DNA of 64,000 nt from Microbacteriaceae bacterium (GTDB taxonomy: Bacteria; Actinomycetota; Actinomycetes; Actinomycetales; Microbacteriaceae): the NCBI GenBank assembly GCA_025464975.1, contig JAODMT010000021.1, positions 40,132-104,131 of the forward strand, read 5' to 3'. The first letter of the stretch is position 1; each line of letters begins with the position of its first letter. The notes below the pieces were generated by a model. It had not been told where the DNA came from. It was given only the letters and a program-made list of their open reading frames with translations, and did not search any database. The position numbers and the translations under genes are program-made. Below are positions 52,889-61,627 of the stretch, piece after piece.

Positions 52889-53832
52889 CCGACCCGCACA
52901 TCCGCAAGCGGGACGGCGAGCATCCGCAGTCGCGGGACCTCTCGTATCCGCCGCTGCCGCAGGCGCTCGTCGTTCCCGTTTACGACAATCACACCCACCT
53001 GGAGATCGCCGACGGCGAAGACCCCCTCGACTATCGGGTGCAGCTTGATCGGGCGTCGAGCGTCGGGGTCCGCGGTGTCGTGCAGGTCGGCGGCGATCTC
53101 GAGACCTCGCGCTGGTCGGCCGAAATGGCGGCGCGGGAGCCACGGATGCTCGCGGCCGTCGCCATCCATCCCAACGAGGCCCCACGGTACGAGGCGGCCG
53201 GTCAACTGGATGCCGCCATCGCCGAGATCGACCAGCTCGCGTCGCGTCCGCGAGTGCGAGCGGTCGGGGAGACCGGACTGGACTTCTTTCGCACCGACGA
53301 GTCCGGACGAGGGGCGCAGTTCCGCTCCTTCGAGGCGCATATCGAGATCGCGAAAAAGCACGGGTTGGCGATGCAGATCCACGACCGCGACGCTCATGCC
53401 GAGGTGATCTCGACCCTGCGGCGGTCCGGCGCTCCGGAGAAGACGGTCTTCCACTGTTTCTCGGGGGACGCCGACATGGCCCGATTGTGTGCCGATAACG
53501 GCTGGTATCTCTCCTTCGCCGGCACCGTCACGTTCAAGAACGCCGGCAATCTGCGCGACGCTCTCGAGGCAATCCCGCGTAGCCAGATCCTCATCGAGAC
53601 GGACGCCCCATACCTGACGCCTGTGCCGTACCGCGGACGACCGAACGCGCCGTACCTCATTCCGCACACGCTGCGCTTCATGGCCGACCACCTCGGCACC
53701 GACGTCGGGCTGCTCGCCGCCCAGATTTCCTCCAACACCGAACTGGTCTATGGAAGCTGGGATGCCGAGCCGGTAACGCAAGAGACGGGATCGCCGTACG
53801 ACAAGGCAATCGACTCGTCGGACCTCGCGTGA
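52885..53832 (+). CDS. tatD: TatD family deoxyribonuclease
   Basis: 315 residues, TIM-barrel metal hydrolase. Motifs: DNHTHLEIADGEDP (first metal His pair), AAVAIHPNEAP, RVRAVGETGLDFFRTDES (bridging Glu), MQIHDRDAHAEV, VFHCFSGDADMARL, FAGTVTFKNAGNL, and LIETDAPYLTPVPYRGRPNAP. The N-terminal 30 residues before the barrel (HIRKRDGEHPQSRDLSYPPL) are typical of actinobacterial members. A 3'-5' DNase/RNase role is known for E. coli TatD. It is coupled to metG. In mycobacteria an rpfB gene follows; here rsmA follows directly. Confidence 0.95.
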   Translation: MTDPHIRKRDGEHPQSRDLSYPPLPQALVVPVYDNHTHLEIADGEDPLDYRVQLDRASSVGVRGVVQVGGDLETSRWSAEMAAREPRMLAAVAIHPNEAPRYEAAGQLDAAIAEIDQLASRPRVRAVGETGLDFFRTDESGRGAQFRSFEAHIEIAKKHGLAMQIHDRDAHAEVISTLRRSGAPEKTVFHCFSGDADMARLCADNGWYLSFAGTVTFKNAGNLRDALEAIPRSQILIETDAPYLTPVPYRGRPNAPYLIPHTLRFMADHLGTDVGLLAAQISSNTELVYGSWDAEPVTQETGSPYDKAIDSSDLA

Positions 53833-53872
53833 TCCCGAGCCTGCTGTCGCGGCGAGTCGGATCGGGCCGGTC

Positions 53873-54703
53873 GTGACTCTTCTCGGCCCCGCGGAGATCC
53901 GCGATCTGGCCGACCTGCTCGGTATCCAGCCGACGAAGAAGCTCGGCCAGAACTTTGTCATCGACGCCAACACCGTGCGCCGGATCGTCAAAGCCGCGGG
54001 GGTCGTAGCCGGGCAGAGCGTGGTGGAAATCGGTCCGGGACTCGGCTCACTCACCCTCGGGCTGCTCGAGACCGGGGCATCCGTCGTCGCGGTCGAGATC
54101 GACAATCGCCTCGCCGATCAATTGCCGGTCACGGTGCAGCTCTTTCACCCGGACGCCCCGCTCACGGTCATCACGCAGGACGCGATGACCGTCACGGAGC
54201 TTCCCGGCACCCCGTCGAGCCTCGTGGCCAACCTGCCCTACAACATCTCGGTACCGGTCCTGCTGCACTTTCTCGAGTATTTCCCGGGCATCGAGACGGG
54301 TCTCGTGATGGTGCAAGCAGAGGTTGGTCAGCGGATCGCGGCGGAGCCTGGCTCCAAGATCTACGGCAGCCCAAGCATCAAGTCCGCCTGGTACGGCAAC
54401 TGGCGCACCGCCGGCCAGGTGAGCCGTCAGGTGTTCTGGCCGGTTCCGAACGTCGACTCGATTCTCGTGCGCTTCGACCGGGCCGAGCGGCCGGGCACCG
54501 AGGAGGAGCGTCTCGCCACGTTCGCGCTCGTTGACGCGGCCTTCCAGCAGCGCCGAAAGATGCTGCGGCAGTCGCTCTCCGTGGTGCTCGGAGACAGCGC
54601 CGCGGCATCCGCTCGCTTGGAGGCGGCTGGGATTGCCCCGACAGCGCGCGGTGAAGAGCTGACGGTGCGCGACTTCCTCGCGGTGGCGCGGGCGAAGGCG
54701 TAA
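53873..54703 (+). CDS. rsmA: 16S rRNA dimethyladenosine transferase (A1518/A1519)
   Basis: 276 residues from the GTG at 53873. It dimethylates two adenosines of the 16S rRNA 3' end using SAM. Motifs: KKLGQNFVIDANTVRRIV, SVVEIGPGLGSLTLGLLE (SAM loop), VVAVEIDNRLADQL, LVANLPYNISVPVLLHFLE (catalytic NLPY) and FWPVPNVDSILVRFDR. The C-terminal helices (FQQRRKMLRQSLSVVLG) are normal. It sits 40 bases behind tatD and 33 before ispE; the order rsmA-ispE is conserved widely. Confidence 0.97.
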   Translation: MTLLGPAEIRDLADLLGIQPTKKLGQNFVIDANTVRRIVKAAGVVAGQSVVEIGPGLGSLTLGLLETGASVVAVEIDNRLADQLPVTVQLFHPDAPLTVITQDAMTVTELPGTPSSLVANLPYNISVPVLLHFLEYFPGIETGLVMVQAEVGQRIAAEPGSKIYGSPSIKSAWYGNWRTAGQVSRQVFWPVPNVDSILVRFDRAERPGTEEERLATFALVDAAFQQRRKMLRQSLSVVLGDSAAASARLEAAGIAPTARGEELTVRDFLAVARAKA

Positions 54704-54736
54704 GGAGCTGTTCCGCCGGTCGGCTAGGTTGGAGTC

Positions 54737-55672
54737 ATGACCTCCCCGGCGGCCGCTCCGAAGATGGTGCACGCGCGGGCACCAGGCAAGATCAACGTCT
54801 TCCTCAAGGTCGGCGCGCTGTTGGAAGACGGGTATCACGACGTCGCAACCGCCTACCAGGCGGTCTCGCTCGGCGAGGACGTTCGTGCGTATCCGGCGGA
54901 TGATTTCTCCGTGAGCTTCGGGGGTTCGATCGACACCTCGAACCTCGCCACCGACGGATCCAACCTTGCCATCAAGGCGGCCACTCTTCTCGCCCACAAG
55001 GCCGGCTATCGCGCCGGTGTGCACCTCGAAATTGAGAAGCATGTGCCCATCGCCGGGGGAATGGGCGGCGGTTCGGCGGATGCCGCGGCGACCCTCCTTG
55101 CCTGCGATGCGCTGTGGGGCACCGACCTCTCCCGCGAGGAACTGCTCGAGCTGGCGACGCAACTCGGATCCGACGTGCCGTTCGCCTTCACCGGTGGCAC
55201 TGCGATCGGCACCGGTCGAGGGGATCAGCTCAGCCCGGCCCTCGCCAAGGGACAGTTTCAGTGGGTGCTCGCGTTCGCGGACTTCGGAATGAGCACCCCG
55301 GAGGTCTACCGTGAGCTCGACCGTCACCGCGACCGGCACTCGCAGGACATCTTTCCCGCCCCGACCCAGCCGCAGGTGGACGCCAACGTGCTTCAGGCGT
55401 TGCGCGCCGGCGATCCGCGGATGCTCGCGGACGCCCTGTATAACGACCTGCAGGCGCCGGCGCTTCATCTCGAGCCCCAGCTGGCCTCGGTGATCGAGCT
55501 CGGTGAGGAGAATGGCGCCCTTGCCGGACTGATTTCCGGGTCCGGCCCCACGGTGGCGTTCCTCGCGGCCGACCTCGACGGGGCGCTCGAGCTGCAGATC
55601 GCCCTCAGTGCAGCCCAGCTCACCGTCGTGCGAGCCACCGGCCCGGTGCACGGCGCCCGCCTAATCAGCTGA
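54737..55672 (+). CDS. ispE: 4-Diphosphocytidyl-2-C-methyl-D-erythritol kinase
   Basis: 311 residues, GHMP kinase of the non-mevalonate isoprenoid pathway. [22 protein letters not shown] has the catalytic Lys and substrate contacts. [18 protein letters not shown] is the ATP-binding glycine loop. [20 protein letters not shown] carries the catalytic Asp, and [15 protein letters not shown] is the C-terminal GHMP motif. It ends the metG-tatD-rsmA-ispE operon; a family B palindrome follows 55 bases on and may terminate it. Confidence 0.97.
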   Translation: MTSPAAAPKMVHARAPGKINVFLKVGALLEDGYHDVATAYQAVSLGEDVRAYPADDFSVSFGGSIDTSNLATDGSNLAIKAATLLAHKAGYRAGVHLEIEKHVPIAGGMGGGSADAAATLLACDALWGTDLSREELLELATQLGSDVPFAFTGGTAIGTGRGDQLSPALAKGQFQWVLAFADFGMSTPEVYRELDRHRDRHSQDIFPAPTQPQVDANVLQALRAGDPRMLADALYNDLQAPALHLEPQLASVIELGEENGALAGLISGSGPTVAFLAADLDGALELQIALSAAQLTVVRATGPVHGARLIS

Positions 55673-55726
55673 CCGCTTCTGCCTCGGCTTCCCCTTTCTT
55701 TTCTCCCCCTACGACATCCGTTTTCT

Positions 55727-55814
55727 CTTCCGAAATCCATGAAATCCGGATGCTAACTCGGCGTGGTGCCGCCAACACGCCGGGGTCGGCAGCAGTTTGC
55801 ATGGATTTCGGAAG
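55727..55814. repeat. 88-bp palindromic repeat, family B, copy 2
   Basis: The left arm CTTCCGAAATCCATGAAATC (55727-55746) pairs with 55795-55814. The length equals copy 1 (39796-39883), and the inner CGGCGTGTTGGCG-like part matches copy 1 when reversed. It lies between ispE and the molybdopterin oxidoreductase. An open frame running through it into the next gene is an artefact. Confidence 0.85.
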
Positions 55815-55873
55815 GGGGCGGGGTGGCTTCGGGAAGCGGCTCATTCACGGCTTCGCGGACTTATTCTGAGTCT

Positions 55874-57493
55874 ATGGCCGTCGCTCCCTCCACCGCCCGG
55901 GCACGATCCGGGATGACAGTTCGGAAGGTTTCCCTCCTCGCCGCCGTCGCCGGGGTGGTGTCGGCCGGGGTCGTTCTGGCCGTCGCGGAACTCGTTTCGG
56001 TCTTCGTCGGCGCGGCGGCGAGCCCGTTGTTCGCCGTCGGGTCACTCGTCATCGACCTTGCCCCCGGAGGGGTGAAGGAGATCATGGTTTCGCTCTTCGG
56101 GACCGGCGACAAGGCGGCACTGCTGACCCTGATGGGGATTCTCATCGTGGTCATCTCCGGCGCCGCCGGCATTCTCGAGCTGCGCAGATCGCCATGGGGG
56201 GTCATCGTGTTCGGTGTCGGGGGACTCATCGCGCTCATCGCCGTGGTCACCCGAGCCGGTGCGCCCGCAATCAACGGCGTGTCGACCATAGTCGGCGCCG
56301 TTGTCGGAGTGGTCGTTTTGCACATCTCGGAGCAGCGGCTCGCTCGCTGGCGGGCCGCCACCGAGCGCAGCGCTTCGGCGGGGGAGCGACCTTCGCCGAA
56401 CGCCGCCGAGTCAAGCCTGCAGCTCGAGCGGCGCGGGTTTCTCATCATCGCGGTCGTGGCCGGCGCGGCGGCTGTGGTGGTTGGAACCGGGGCGCGGCTG
56501 ATCAATGCGACGTCGACGAAGGTCGCGGCCATCCGAACCAAGATCGTCCTGCCGAAACCCGCCGTCGCCGCGCCACCGGTGCCGGACGGCGCATCGCTCG
56601 ACATTCCCGGCCTGACCCCCTACGTCACCTCGAACGCGGACTTCTACCGCATCGACACGGCGCTGCAGGTGCCGTCGATCGATCCGGAGAAATGGACACT
56701 CAAGGTCACCGGAATGGTGGAGAACGAGATCGAGCTGACCTTCGCCGAGTTGCTCAAAAAACCGCTCGAGGAACATCTCGCCACCCTGGCCTGCGTGTCG
56801 AACGATGTCGGCGGTGACCTGATCGGCAACGCGCTGTGGCTCGGCTACCCGATCCGGGAGCTGCTCAAGCAGGCCGTTCCGAAGCCCGGAGCCGACATGG
56901 TGCTCTCCAGGAGCGTCGACGGTTTCACCGCGGGAACTCCGCTTTCCGTGCTACAGGACCCTGGAACTGAGGCTCTGCTCGCGGTCGGGATGAACGGTGA
57001 GACGCTTCCGCTCGAGCACGGGTTCCCCGTTCGGATGGTCGTTCCGGGACTATACGGTTACGTGTCGGCCACCAAGTGGTTGGTTGAGATGAAGGTGTCG
57101 AAGTTCTCCGAGGATCAGGGGTACTGGACTCCGCGCGGCTGGTCGGCGAAGGGGCCGATAAAGCTCGCGTCGCGGATCGACACCCCGCGCAACAACTCGT
57201 CGATCTCAGCCGGAACCGTCGCGGTGGCCGGTGTTGCCTGGGAGCAGCACGTCGGTGTCGCCTCGGTCGAGGTTCAGGTCGACAGCGGTCCGTGGGTCGA
57301 GGCGACGCTCGCCGACTCGGTCTCGCCCGATACCTGGCGCCAGTGGGTCTACCGCTGGCAGGCGAGCAGGGGATCGCACAAGGTCCGGGTGCGGGCGACG
57401 GATGTCAACGGCACGACCCAGGGGCAGGCTTACGCGCCGCCCGCTCCGAACGGAGCCGAGGGCTGGCATGAGATCACGGTCAACATCAGCTGA
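55874..57493 (+). CDS. Membrane-anchored molybdopterin-dependent oxidoreductase (sulfite oxidase family)
   Basis: 539 residues from the ATG at 55874; the frame is open further back only through the 88-bp repeat. The N-terminal 200 residues form about five helices (VSLLAAVAGVVSAGVVLAVA; ALLTLMGILIVVISGAAGIL), and another helix lies at about 190-210 (GFLIIAVVAGAAAVVVGTGA). The oxidoreductase domain then has WTLKVTGMVENEIELTFAEL, the Mo-ligand Cys in TLACVSNDVGGDLIGNALW, HGFPVRMVVPGLYGYVSATKW, and the C-terminal Mo-co dimerisation domain (VRVRATDVNG). The active site is probably outside the membrane. The substrate is unknown; sulfite or sulfoxides are family precedents. Confidence 0.9.
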   Translation: MAVAPSTARARSGMTVRKVSLLAAVAGVVSAGVVLAVAELVSVFVGAAASPLFAVGSLVIDLAPGGVKEIMVSLFGTGDKAALLTLMGILIVVISGAAGILELRRSPWGVIVFGVGGLIALIAVVTRAGAPAINGVSTIVGAVVGVVVLHISEQRLARWRAATERSASAGERPSPNAAESSLQLERRGFLIIAVVAGAAAVVVGTGARLINATSTKVAAIRTKIVLPKPAVAAPPVPDGASLDIPGLTPYVTSNADFYRIDTALQVPSIDPEKWTLKVTGMVENEIELTFAELLKKPLEEHLATLACVSNDVGGDLIGNALWLGYPIRELLKQAVPKPGADMVLSRSVDGFTAGTPLSVLQDPGTEALLAVGMNGETLPLEHGFPVRMVVPGLYGYVSATKWLVEMKVSKFSEDQGYWTPRGWSAKGPIKLASRIDTPRNNSSISAGTVAVAGVAWEQHVGVASVEVQVDSGPWVEATLADSVSPDTWRQWVYRWQASRGSHKVRVRATDVNGTTQGQAYAPPAPNGAEGWHEITVNIS

Positions 57494-58544
57494 CGGACGC
57501 GCGCGGCGGCGCCGATGCGAACTCCCGAATTCCGTCCTCGAAGCTGATCGCCGGGGCCCAGCCGAGCTCTGTCCTCGCCCGTTCCGATGAGGCGGTGATG
57601 TGCCGAACGTCGCCGAGCCGATACTCGCCGCTGACGATCGGCTCCGGTCCATCCGTTGCAGCGCTGAGCCCGGCGGCGAGTTCGCCGACCGTGTGCACCT
57701 CGCCGCTGCCGATGTTGAATGCGCGGAACTCCCGCTCCGCGGCTGTCTCGGTCCACTCGACGGCCGCGAGGTTGGCGGATGCGACGTCCCGCACCTGAAC
57801 GAAGTCGCGGCGCTGCCCGCCGTCCTCGAACACGCGAGGGGCCTCGCCGCGTTCGAGAGACGAGCGAAATAGCGAGGCAACGCCGGCGTACGGCGTGTTC
57901 TGCGGCATCCCCGGGCCGTACACGTTGTGATATCGAAGTGCGACGGCGCGGCCGCCGGTGGACCGCGCCCACGCCGAGGCGAGGTATTCCTGAGTCAACT
58001 TCGAAATCGCGTACACATTGCGCGGTTCAAGCGGTGCGTCCTCGGTGATCAGCTCGGGTTCGAGCAGTTCGCCATTCTCGTCGACCGGATCAAACTGCCC
58101 GGCGTCGAGCTCATCGACCCGGCGAGGCCCGGGCCGGGTCGACCGACCCGTGACGTCCCGGTAGCTGCCCTCCCCGTAGACAACCATCGACGAGGCGAGC
58201 ACGAGTCGCTTCACCCCGGACTGTTCCATCGCCGAGAGGAGCGTCGCCGTGCCGAGGTCGTTGCTTCCGACGTAGTCGGAGGCATCGGAGAAGTCGACTC
58301 CAAGGCCGACCTTCGCCGCCTGGTGGCTGACGACGTCGACGCCGAACAGCACGACGGCAAGGGCGTCGGGATCCCGGATGTCGGCGGTCACGAATTCGAT
58401 GCGCGGGTCCGCTCGGTAGTCGCCGCCGTGCACGTCCGGCCGGAGAGAGTCGATTACTCGCACTCGCCAGTCCCGATCGAGCGCGGCATCCACGATCGCC
58501 GAGCCGACGAATCCGGCGCCTCCGGTCACGAGAAGAGTGGTCAT
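57486..58544 (-). CDS. NAD-dependent epimerase/dehydratase (extended SDR)
   Basis: 352 residues. A strong AAAGGAGG ribosome site precedes the ATG at 58544. NAD loop VTGGAGFVGSAIVDAALDR; FVTADIRDPDALAVVLFGVD; SHQAAKVGLGVDF; VLASSMVVYGEGSY; catalytic Tyr-x-x-x-Lys in NVYAISKLTQEYLAS; RYHNVYGPGMPQNTPYAGVA. It likely modifies a nucleotide sugar (UDP-glucose/galactose or dTDP-sugar type). It overlaps the oxidoreductase gene by 8 bases at the 3' ends, and its start overlaps a reading frame of the decayed gene upstream. Confidence 0.9.
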   Translation of the reverse strand: MTTLLVTGGAGFVGSAIVDAALDRDWRVRVIDSLRPDVHGGDYRADPRIEFVTADIRDPDALAVVLFGVDVVSHQAAKVGLGVDFSDASDYVGSNDLGTATLLSAMEQSGVKRLVLASSMVVYGEGSYRDVTGRSTRPGPRRVDELDAGQFDPVDENGELLEPELITEDAPLEPRNVYAISKLTQEYLASAWARSTGGRAVALRYHNVYGPGMPQNTPYAGVASLFRSSLERGEAPRVFEDGGQRRDFVQVRDVASANLAAVEWTETAAEREFRAFNIGSGEVHTVGELAAGLSAATDGPEPIVSGEYRLGDVRHITASSERARTELGWAPAISFEDGIREFASAPPRASVS

Positions 58545-58914
58545 AGTGCTTCCTCCTTTATCGGCCTGGCCAACACCGCGGCGACCTCCGGCTGAGGGAT
58601 GCTCTGTCGCGGAATGAAGTCTGTCGGCATCGCCCCGACGATTGTTTCGACCGCGGCGACGATGCGGGGCCGGGCATCGGCGAGGCGGCGCAGCACGAGT
58701 TCATGGCTCAACACGCCGGGGTCGATGGCGCCGGGGACGGCGGAACTGGAGAGGGTCGCGCGAGGAAGGCCGTTCGGCGTCCGCCGAGTTCACCGATTGT
58801 GACCTCGGTCGGGCCGTACGGGGTCTCGACCCGCCGCCGCTCGGATTCCGCCGGATCAAAGAGGGAGTAGAGGCCGGAGCCCGCGATGACGGCGACGGAC
58901 GCTACTTGGCTCAT
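58541..58914 (-). pseudogene. Remnant of an S-methyl-5'-thioadenosine phosphorylase-like gene
   Basis: The first 50 codons from the ATG at 58914 read as the start of an MTA/purine phosphorylase: VASVAVIAGSGLYSLFDPAE, VETPYGPTEVTIGELGGRRT, AFLAR. The frame then loses homology and stops at 58708. A second piece in another frame (about 58541-58735: DPGVLSHELVLRRLADARPR onward, ending IKEEAL) runs into the epimerase start. Its identity as the old C-terminus is likely but not proven. About 160 residues of the normal 270 are missing, so the gene underwent an internal out-of-frame deletion and cannot make an active enzyme. Confidence 0.7.
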
Positions 58915-59035
58915 GTCCCCAGTGTGCCATTCGGGGGCGCCATGTGCGCGCCCCCGTCTCCCAGAGCGAGGCGTCCGTTTCCGCTGTCAGAGGACCGCGG
59001 CGGTCGAGGCATCAGCCAGCGGCTAAGGTCGTTCA

Positions 59036-60874
59036 GTGGCACATCTCCTGGGCGCCGAGTCCCTTCATCTCGAATATCCGACCCGCGTCATCTTCGATCG
59101 AGTGACCATCGGTCTCGATGAGGGCGACCGCATCGGAGTCGTCGGGCGCAACGGCGACGGCAAGTCGACCCTCCTCCGGTTGCTCTCGGGCCGCATCGAA
59201 CCGGACTCCGGCCGGGTGACCCGGCGCAACGGCGTCACGCTCGGCATGCTCGATCAGGCCGACATCCTTCCGGACGACCTCGTCGTGAAGGACGCCATCG
59301 TCGGCGACAAGGACGAGTACGAGTGGGCGGGTGACGCCCGCATCCGGGACGTCATCGACGGCCTGTTGCTCGACGTTCCGTGGGAGGCGACGATCGGCCA
59401 ACTCTCCGGTGGGCAGCGCCGCCGGGTCGCCCTCGCGAAACTCCTGGTCGGCGACTGGGACGTTGTCTTCCTCGACGAGCCGACCAACCACCTCGACGTC
59501 GAGGGCATCTCCTGGCTCGCCGGACACCTCAAGAAGCGCTGGCCGGCCAGCCAGGGCGGCCTCATCGTCGTGACCCACGATCGGTGGTTCCTCGACGAGG
59601 TATCCACCGACACCTGGGAGGTTCACGACCAGATCATCGAGCCGTTCGAGGGCGGATACGCCGCCTACATCCTGCAGCGCGTCGAGCGGGATGCCATGGC
59701 GGCGACCATGGAATCGAAGCGTCAGAACCTCGCCCGCAAGGAACTCGCGTGGTTGCGGCGTGGCGCCCCGGCACGCAGTACCAAGCCGAAGTTCCGGATG
59801 GATGCCGCGTACGAGCTCATTTCCAACGAGCCGCCGCCCCGTGACACGGTTGCCCTCAGCCAACTCGCGACGGCACGCCTCGGTAAGGACGTCGTCGACC
59901 TTCTCGACGTCGGCGTGACCTACCCGTCCGCGGAGCCGGGCCAGGAACCGCGCGAAGTGCTGAAGGACGTCGAGTGGCGCATCGCACCGGGCGAGCGCAC
60001 CGGCATCCTCGGTGTGAACGGCGCCGGTAAGTCGACCCTGCTCTCCCTCGTTGCTGGAACCCTGCAACCCACCTCCGGGCGGGTGAAGCGCGGCAAGACC
60101 ATCCGTGTCGCGATCCTGAGCCAGCAGCTCGGTGAGCTCGCCGACATCCTCGACGACCGGGTGATGGACGTCATCGCGCGGCAGAAGAGCTCGTACGTGA
60201 GCGGCGGCAAGGAACTCACTCCCGGGCAGCTGCTCGAGCGCATGGGATTCATGAGCGCCCAGTTGAGCACTCAGGTGAAGGACCTCTCGGGTGGGCAGCG
60301 CCGCCGCCTGCAGCTGCTTCTGATCCTGCTCGGCGAACCCAACGTGCTGATTCTGGATGAGCCGACCAACGATCTCGACACCGACATCCTCGCGGCCATC
60401 GAAGACCTTCTCGACTCCTGGCCGGGCACGCTGCTCGTGGTGAGCCACGACCGGTACCTCCTGGAACGCGTCACCGACAACCAGTACGCCATCCTCGACA
60501 AGCGGATGCGGCACCTTCCGGGCGGGGTCGACCAGTACCTCGAGCTGCGGTCGAAGCAGGGCTCGAAGGGGCAGACGGTCACCGAATCGCACCGCTCCGA
60601 AGACCGGGCGGAGAAGAACGCCGTGAACAGCAAGGGTCGGATCAAGCTGACCGGCGCCGAGTTGCGCAACGCGCAGAAGGAACTCGGGTCCGTGAGCCGG
60701 CGGCTGGAGAAGGCGACGAGCCAGATCGCCGCCATCCACGACCGGTTCGCCGCCCACGATCAGTCCGACTTCACCGGGCTCGGGAATCTGCAGGCGGAGC
60801 TGAAGTCCCTCGAGGACTCGATGCAAGAGCTTGAGGTCCGCTGGCTCGAGCTGAGCGAGGCGCTCGAGGCGTAG
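59036..60874 (+). CDS. ABC-F family ATP-binding protein
   Basis: 612 residues from a GTG start. Two ABC domains without membrane parts. The first has GRNGDGKST, LSGGQRRRVALAKLL and VVFLDEPTNHLD (1-255). A linker follows (MAATMESKRQNLARKELAWL; RRGAPARSTKPKFRMDAAYE). The second has GVNGAGKST, LSGGQRRRLQLLLIL and LILDEPTNDLDTD (about 285-510). The C-terminus from about 545 is a coiled coil (ELRNAQKELGSVSRRLEKAT), as in Uup. ABC-F proteins act on the ribosome, for example at stalled or antibiotic-blocked translation. It is separated from the convergent marR gene by six bases. Confidence 0.93.
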   Translation: MAHLLGAESLHLEYPTRVIFDRVTIGLDEGDRIGVVGRNGDGKSTLLRLLSGRIEPDSGRVTRRNGVTLGMLDQADILPDDLVVKDAIVGDKDEYEWAGDARIRDVIDGLLLDVPWEATIGQLSGGQRRRVALAKLLVGDWDVVFLDEPTNHLDVEGISWLAGHLKKRWPASQGGLIVVTHDRWFLDEVSTDTWEVHDQIIEPFEGGYAAYILQRVERDAMAATMESKRQNLARKELAWLRRGAPARSTKPKFRMDAAYELISNEPPPRDTVALSQLATARLGKDVVDLLDVGVTYPSAEPGQEPREVLKDVEWRIAPGERTGILGVNGAGKSTLLSLVAGTLQPTSGRVKRGKTIRVAILSQQLGELADILDDRVMDVIARQKSSYVSGGKELTPGQLLERMGFMSAQLSTQVKDLSGGQRRRLQLLLILLGEPNVLILDEPTNDLDTDILAAIEDLLDSWPGTLLVVSHDRYLLERVTDNQYAILDKRMRHLPGGVDQYLELRSKQGSKGQTVTESHRSEDRAEKNAVNSKGRIKLTGAELRNAQKELGSVSRRLEKATSQIAAIHDRFAAHDQSDFTGLGNLQAELKSLEDSMQELEVRWLELSEALEA

Positions 60875-60880
60875 GTCAGG

Positions 60881-61372
60881 TCAGTCGAAGTCGAGACTGA
60901 GCTTGCGCAGTAGTCCCGCGAGTCGCTCCTGATCGGCGGTCGAGAGCCCATCGAGCAGGTCGCTCTCAGCCGCGAGCAATTGACTGATTGCCGCATCCAC
61001 CCGCTCCCGACCGGACGGCGTCATGGTCACGAGGATGCCGCGGCCGTCGTTCGGGTCGGTGCGACGCTCGACGAGCATCCGTTCCACCAGCCGATCGATG
61101 CGGTTGGTCATGGTGCCGCTCGAGACGAGAGTCTGCTGCAGAAGCGCCTTCGGACTCAGCTGGTACGGCTTACCCGCCCGGCGAAGGGCCGACAGCACGT
61201 CAAACTCCCAGGAGTCGAGCTCCGACGCGGCGAAGGCCGCGCGCCGCGCACGATCGAGGTGCCGGGAGAGCCGGCCCACCCGCGAAAGCACCTGAAGCGG
61301 CGCGAAGTCGAGGTCTGGACGTTCGCGAGTCCAGGCGTCGACGATTCGGTCGACTTCGTCGTGTGCGGGCAT
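60881..61372 (-). CDS. MarR family transcriptional regulator
   Basis: 163 residues. The winged-helix core is SELDSWEFDVLSALRRAGKP, LSPKALLQQTLVSSGTMTNR, IDRLVERMLVERRTDPNDGR (wing with the conserved Asp-Arg), ILVTMTPSGRERVDAAISQL. The C-terminal helices are for dimerisation. The target is unknown; it converges on the ABC-F gene and is divergent from the tRNA-Gln/glmU region, so it could control an exporter elsewhere or its own gene. Confidence 0.9.
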   Translation of the reverse strand: MPAHDEVDRIVDAWTRERPDLDFAPLQVLSRVGRLSRHLDRARRAAFAASELDSWEFDVLSALRRAGKPYQLSPKALLQQTLVSSGTMTNRIDRLVERMLVERRTDPNDGRGILVTMTPSGRERVDAAISQLLAAESDLLDGLSTADQERLAGLLRKLSLDFD

Positions 61373-61477
61373 TCGTCAATTATCCTTATTCGCCATCGCC
61401 GGGTCTTCAGTTGCGATGGGCCGGTCCCGCATCTGGCACAATTGACCCCGCCACCGTTCTACATCGAGCGGTCGCAA

Positions 61478-61549
61478 TCCGCCTTAGTGTAACGGCAGCA
61501 CGACAGCCTTTGGAGCTGTTCGGTCCAGGTTCGAATCCTGGAGGCGGAG
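61478..61549 (+). tRNA. tRNA-Gln (anticodon TTG)
   Basis: 72 bases. The acceptor TCCGCCT pairs fully with AGGCGGA (61542-61548); discriminator G at 61549 as expected for Gln. The anticodon arm is ACAGC-CTTTGGA-GCTGT with anticodon TTG (reads CAA). The T arm is CCAGG-TTCGAAT-CCTGG. CCA is not encoded. It lies just before glmU, a conserved neighbourhood in Actinobacteria. Confidence 0.97.
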
Positions 61550-61627
61550 CTTGGCCCACGACACGCGAACCAACGCGCCACGCGAGCGGTGCGCAACCAC
61601 AGCGCTGCAAAACCACAGGGGAGAGCA

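Noticed and set aside
55763..55873. Upstream extension of the molybdopterin oxidoreductase through the 88-bp repeat
   Set aside because: The extra 37 residues come from the repeat, and the ATG at 55874 directly precedes a normal N-terminal membrane region.
59033..60826. A 597-codon frame antisense to the ABC-F gene, and similar ones opposite ispE/rsmA (54047-55651) and rsmI
   Set aside because: Shadows of GC-rich coding; composition is Arg/Gly/Val/Glu-rich without domains, and the sense genes are certain.
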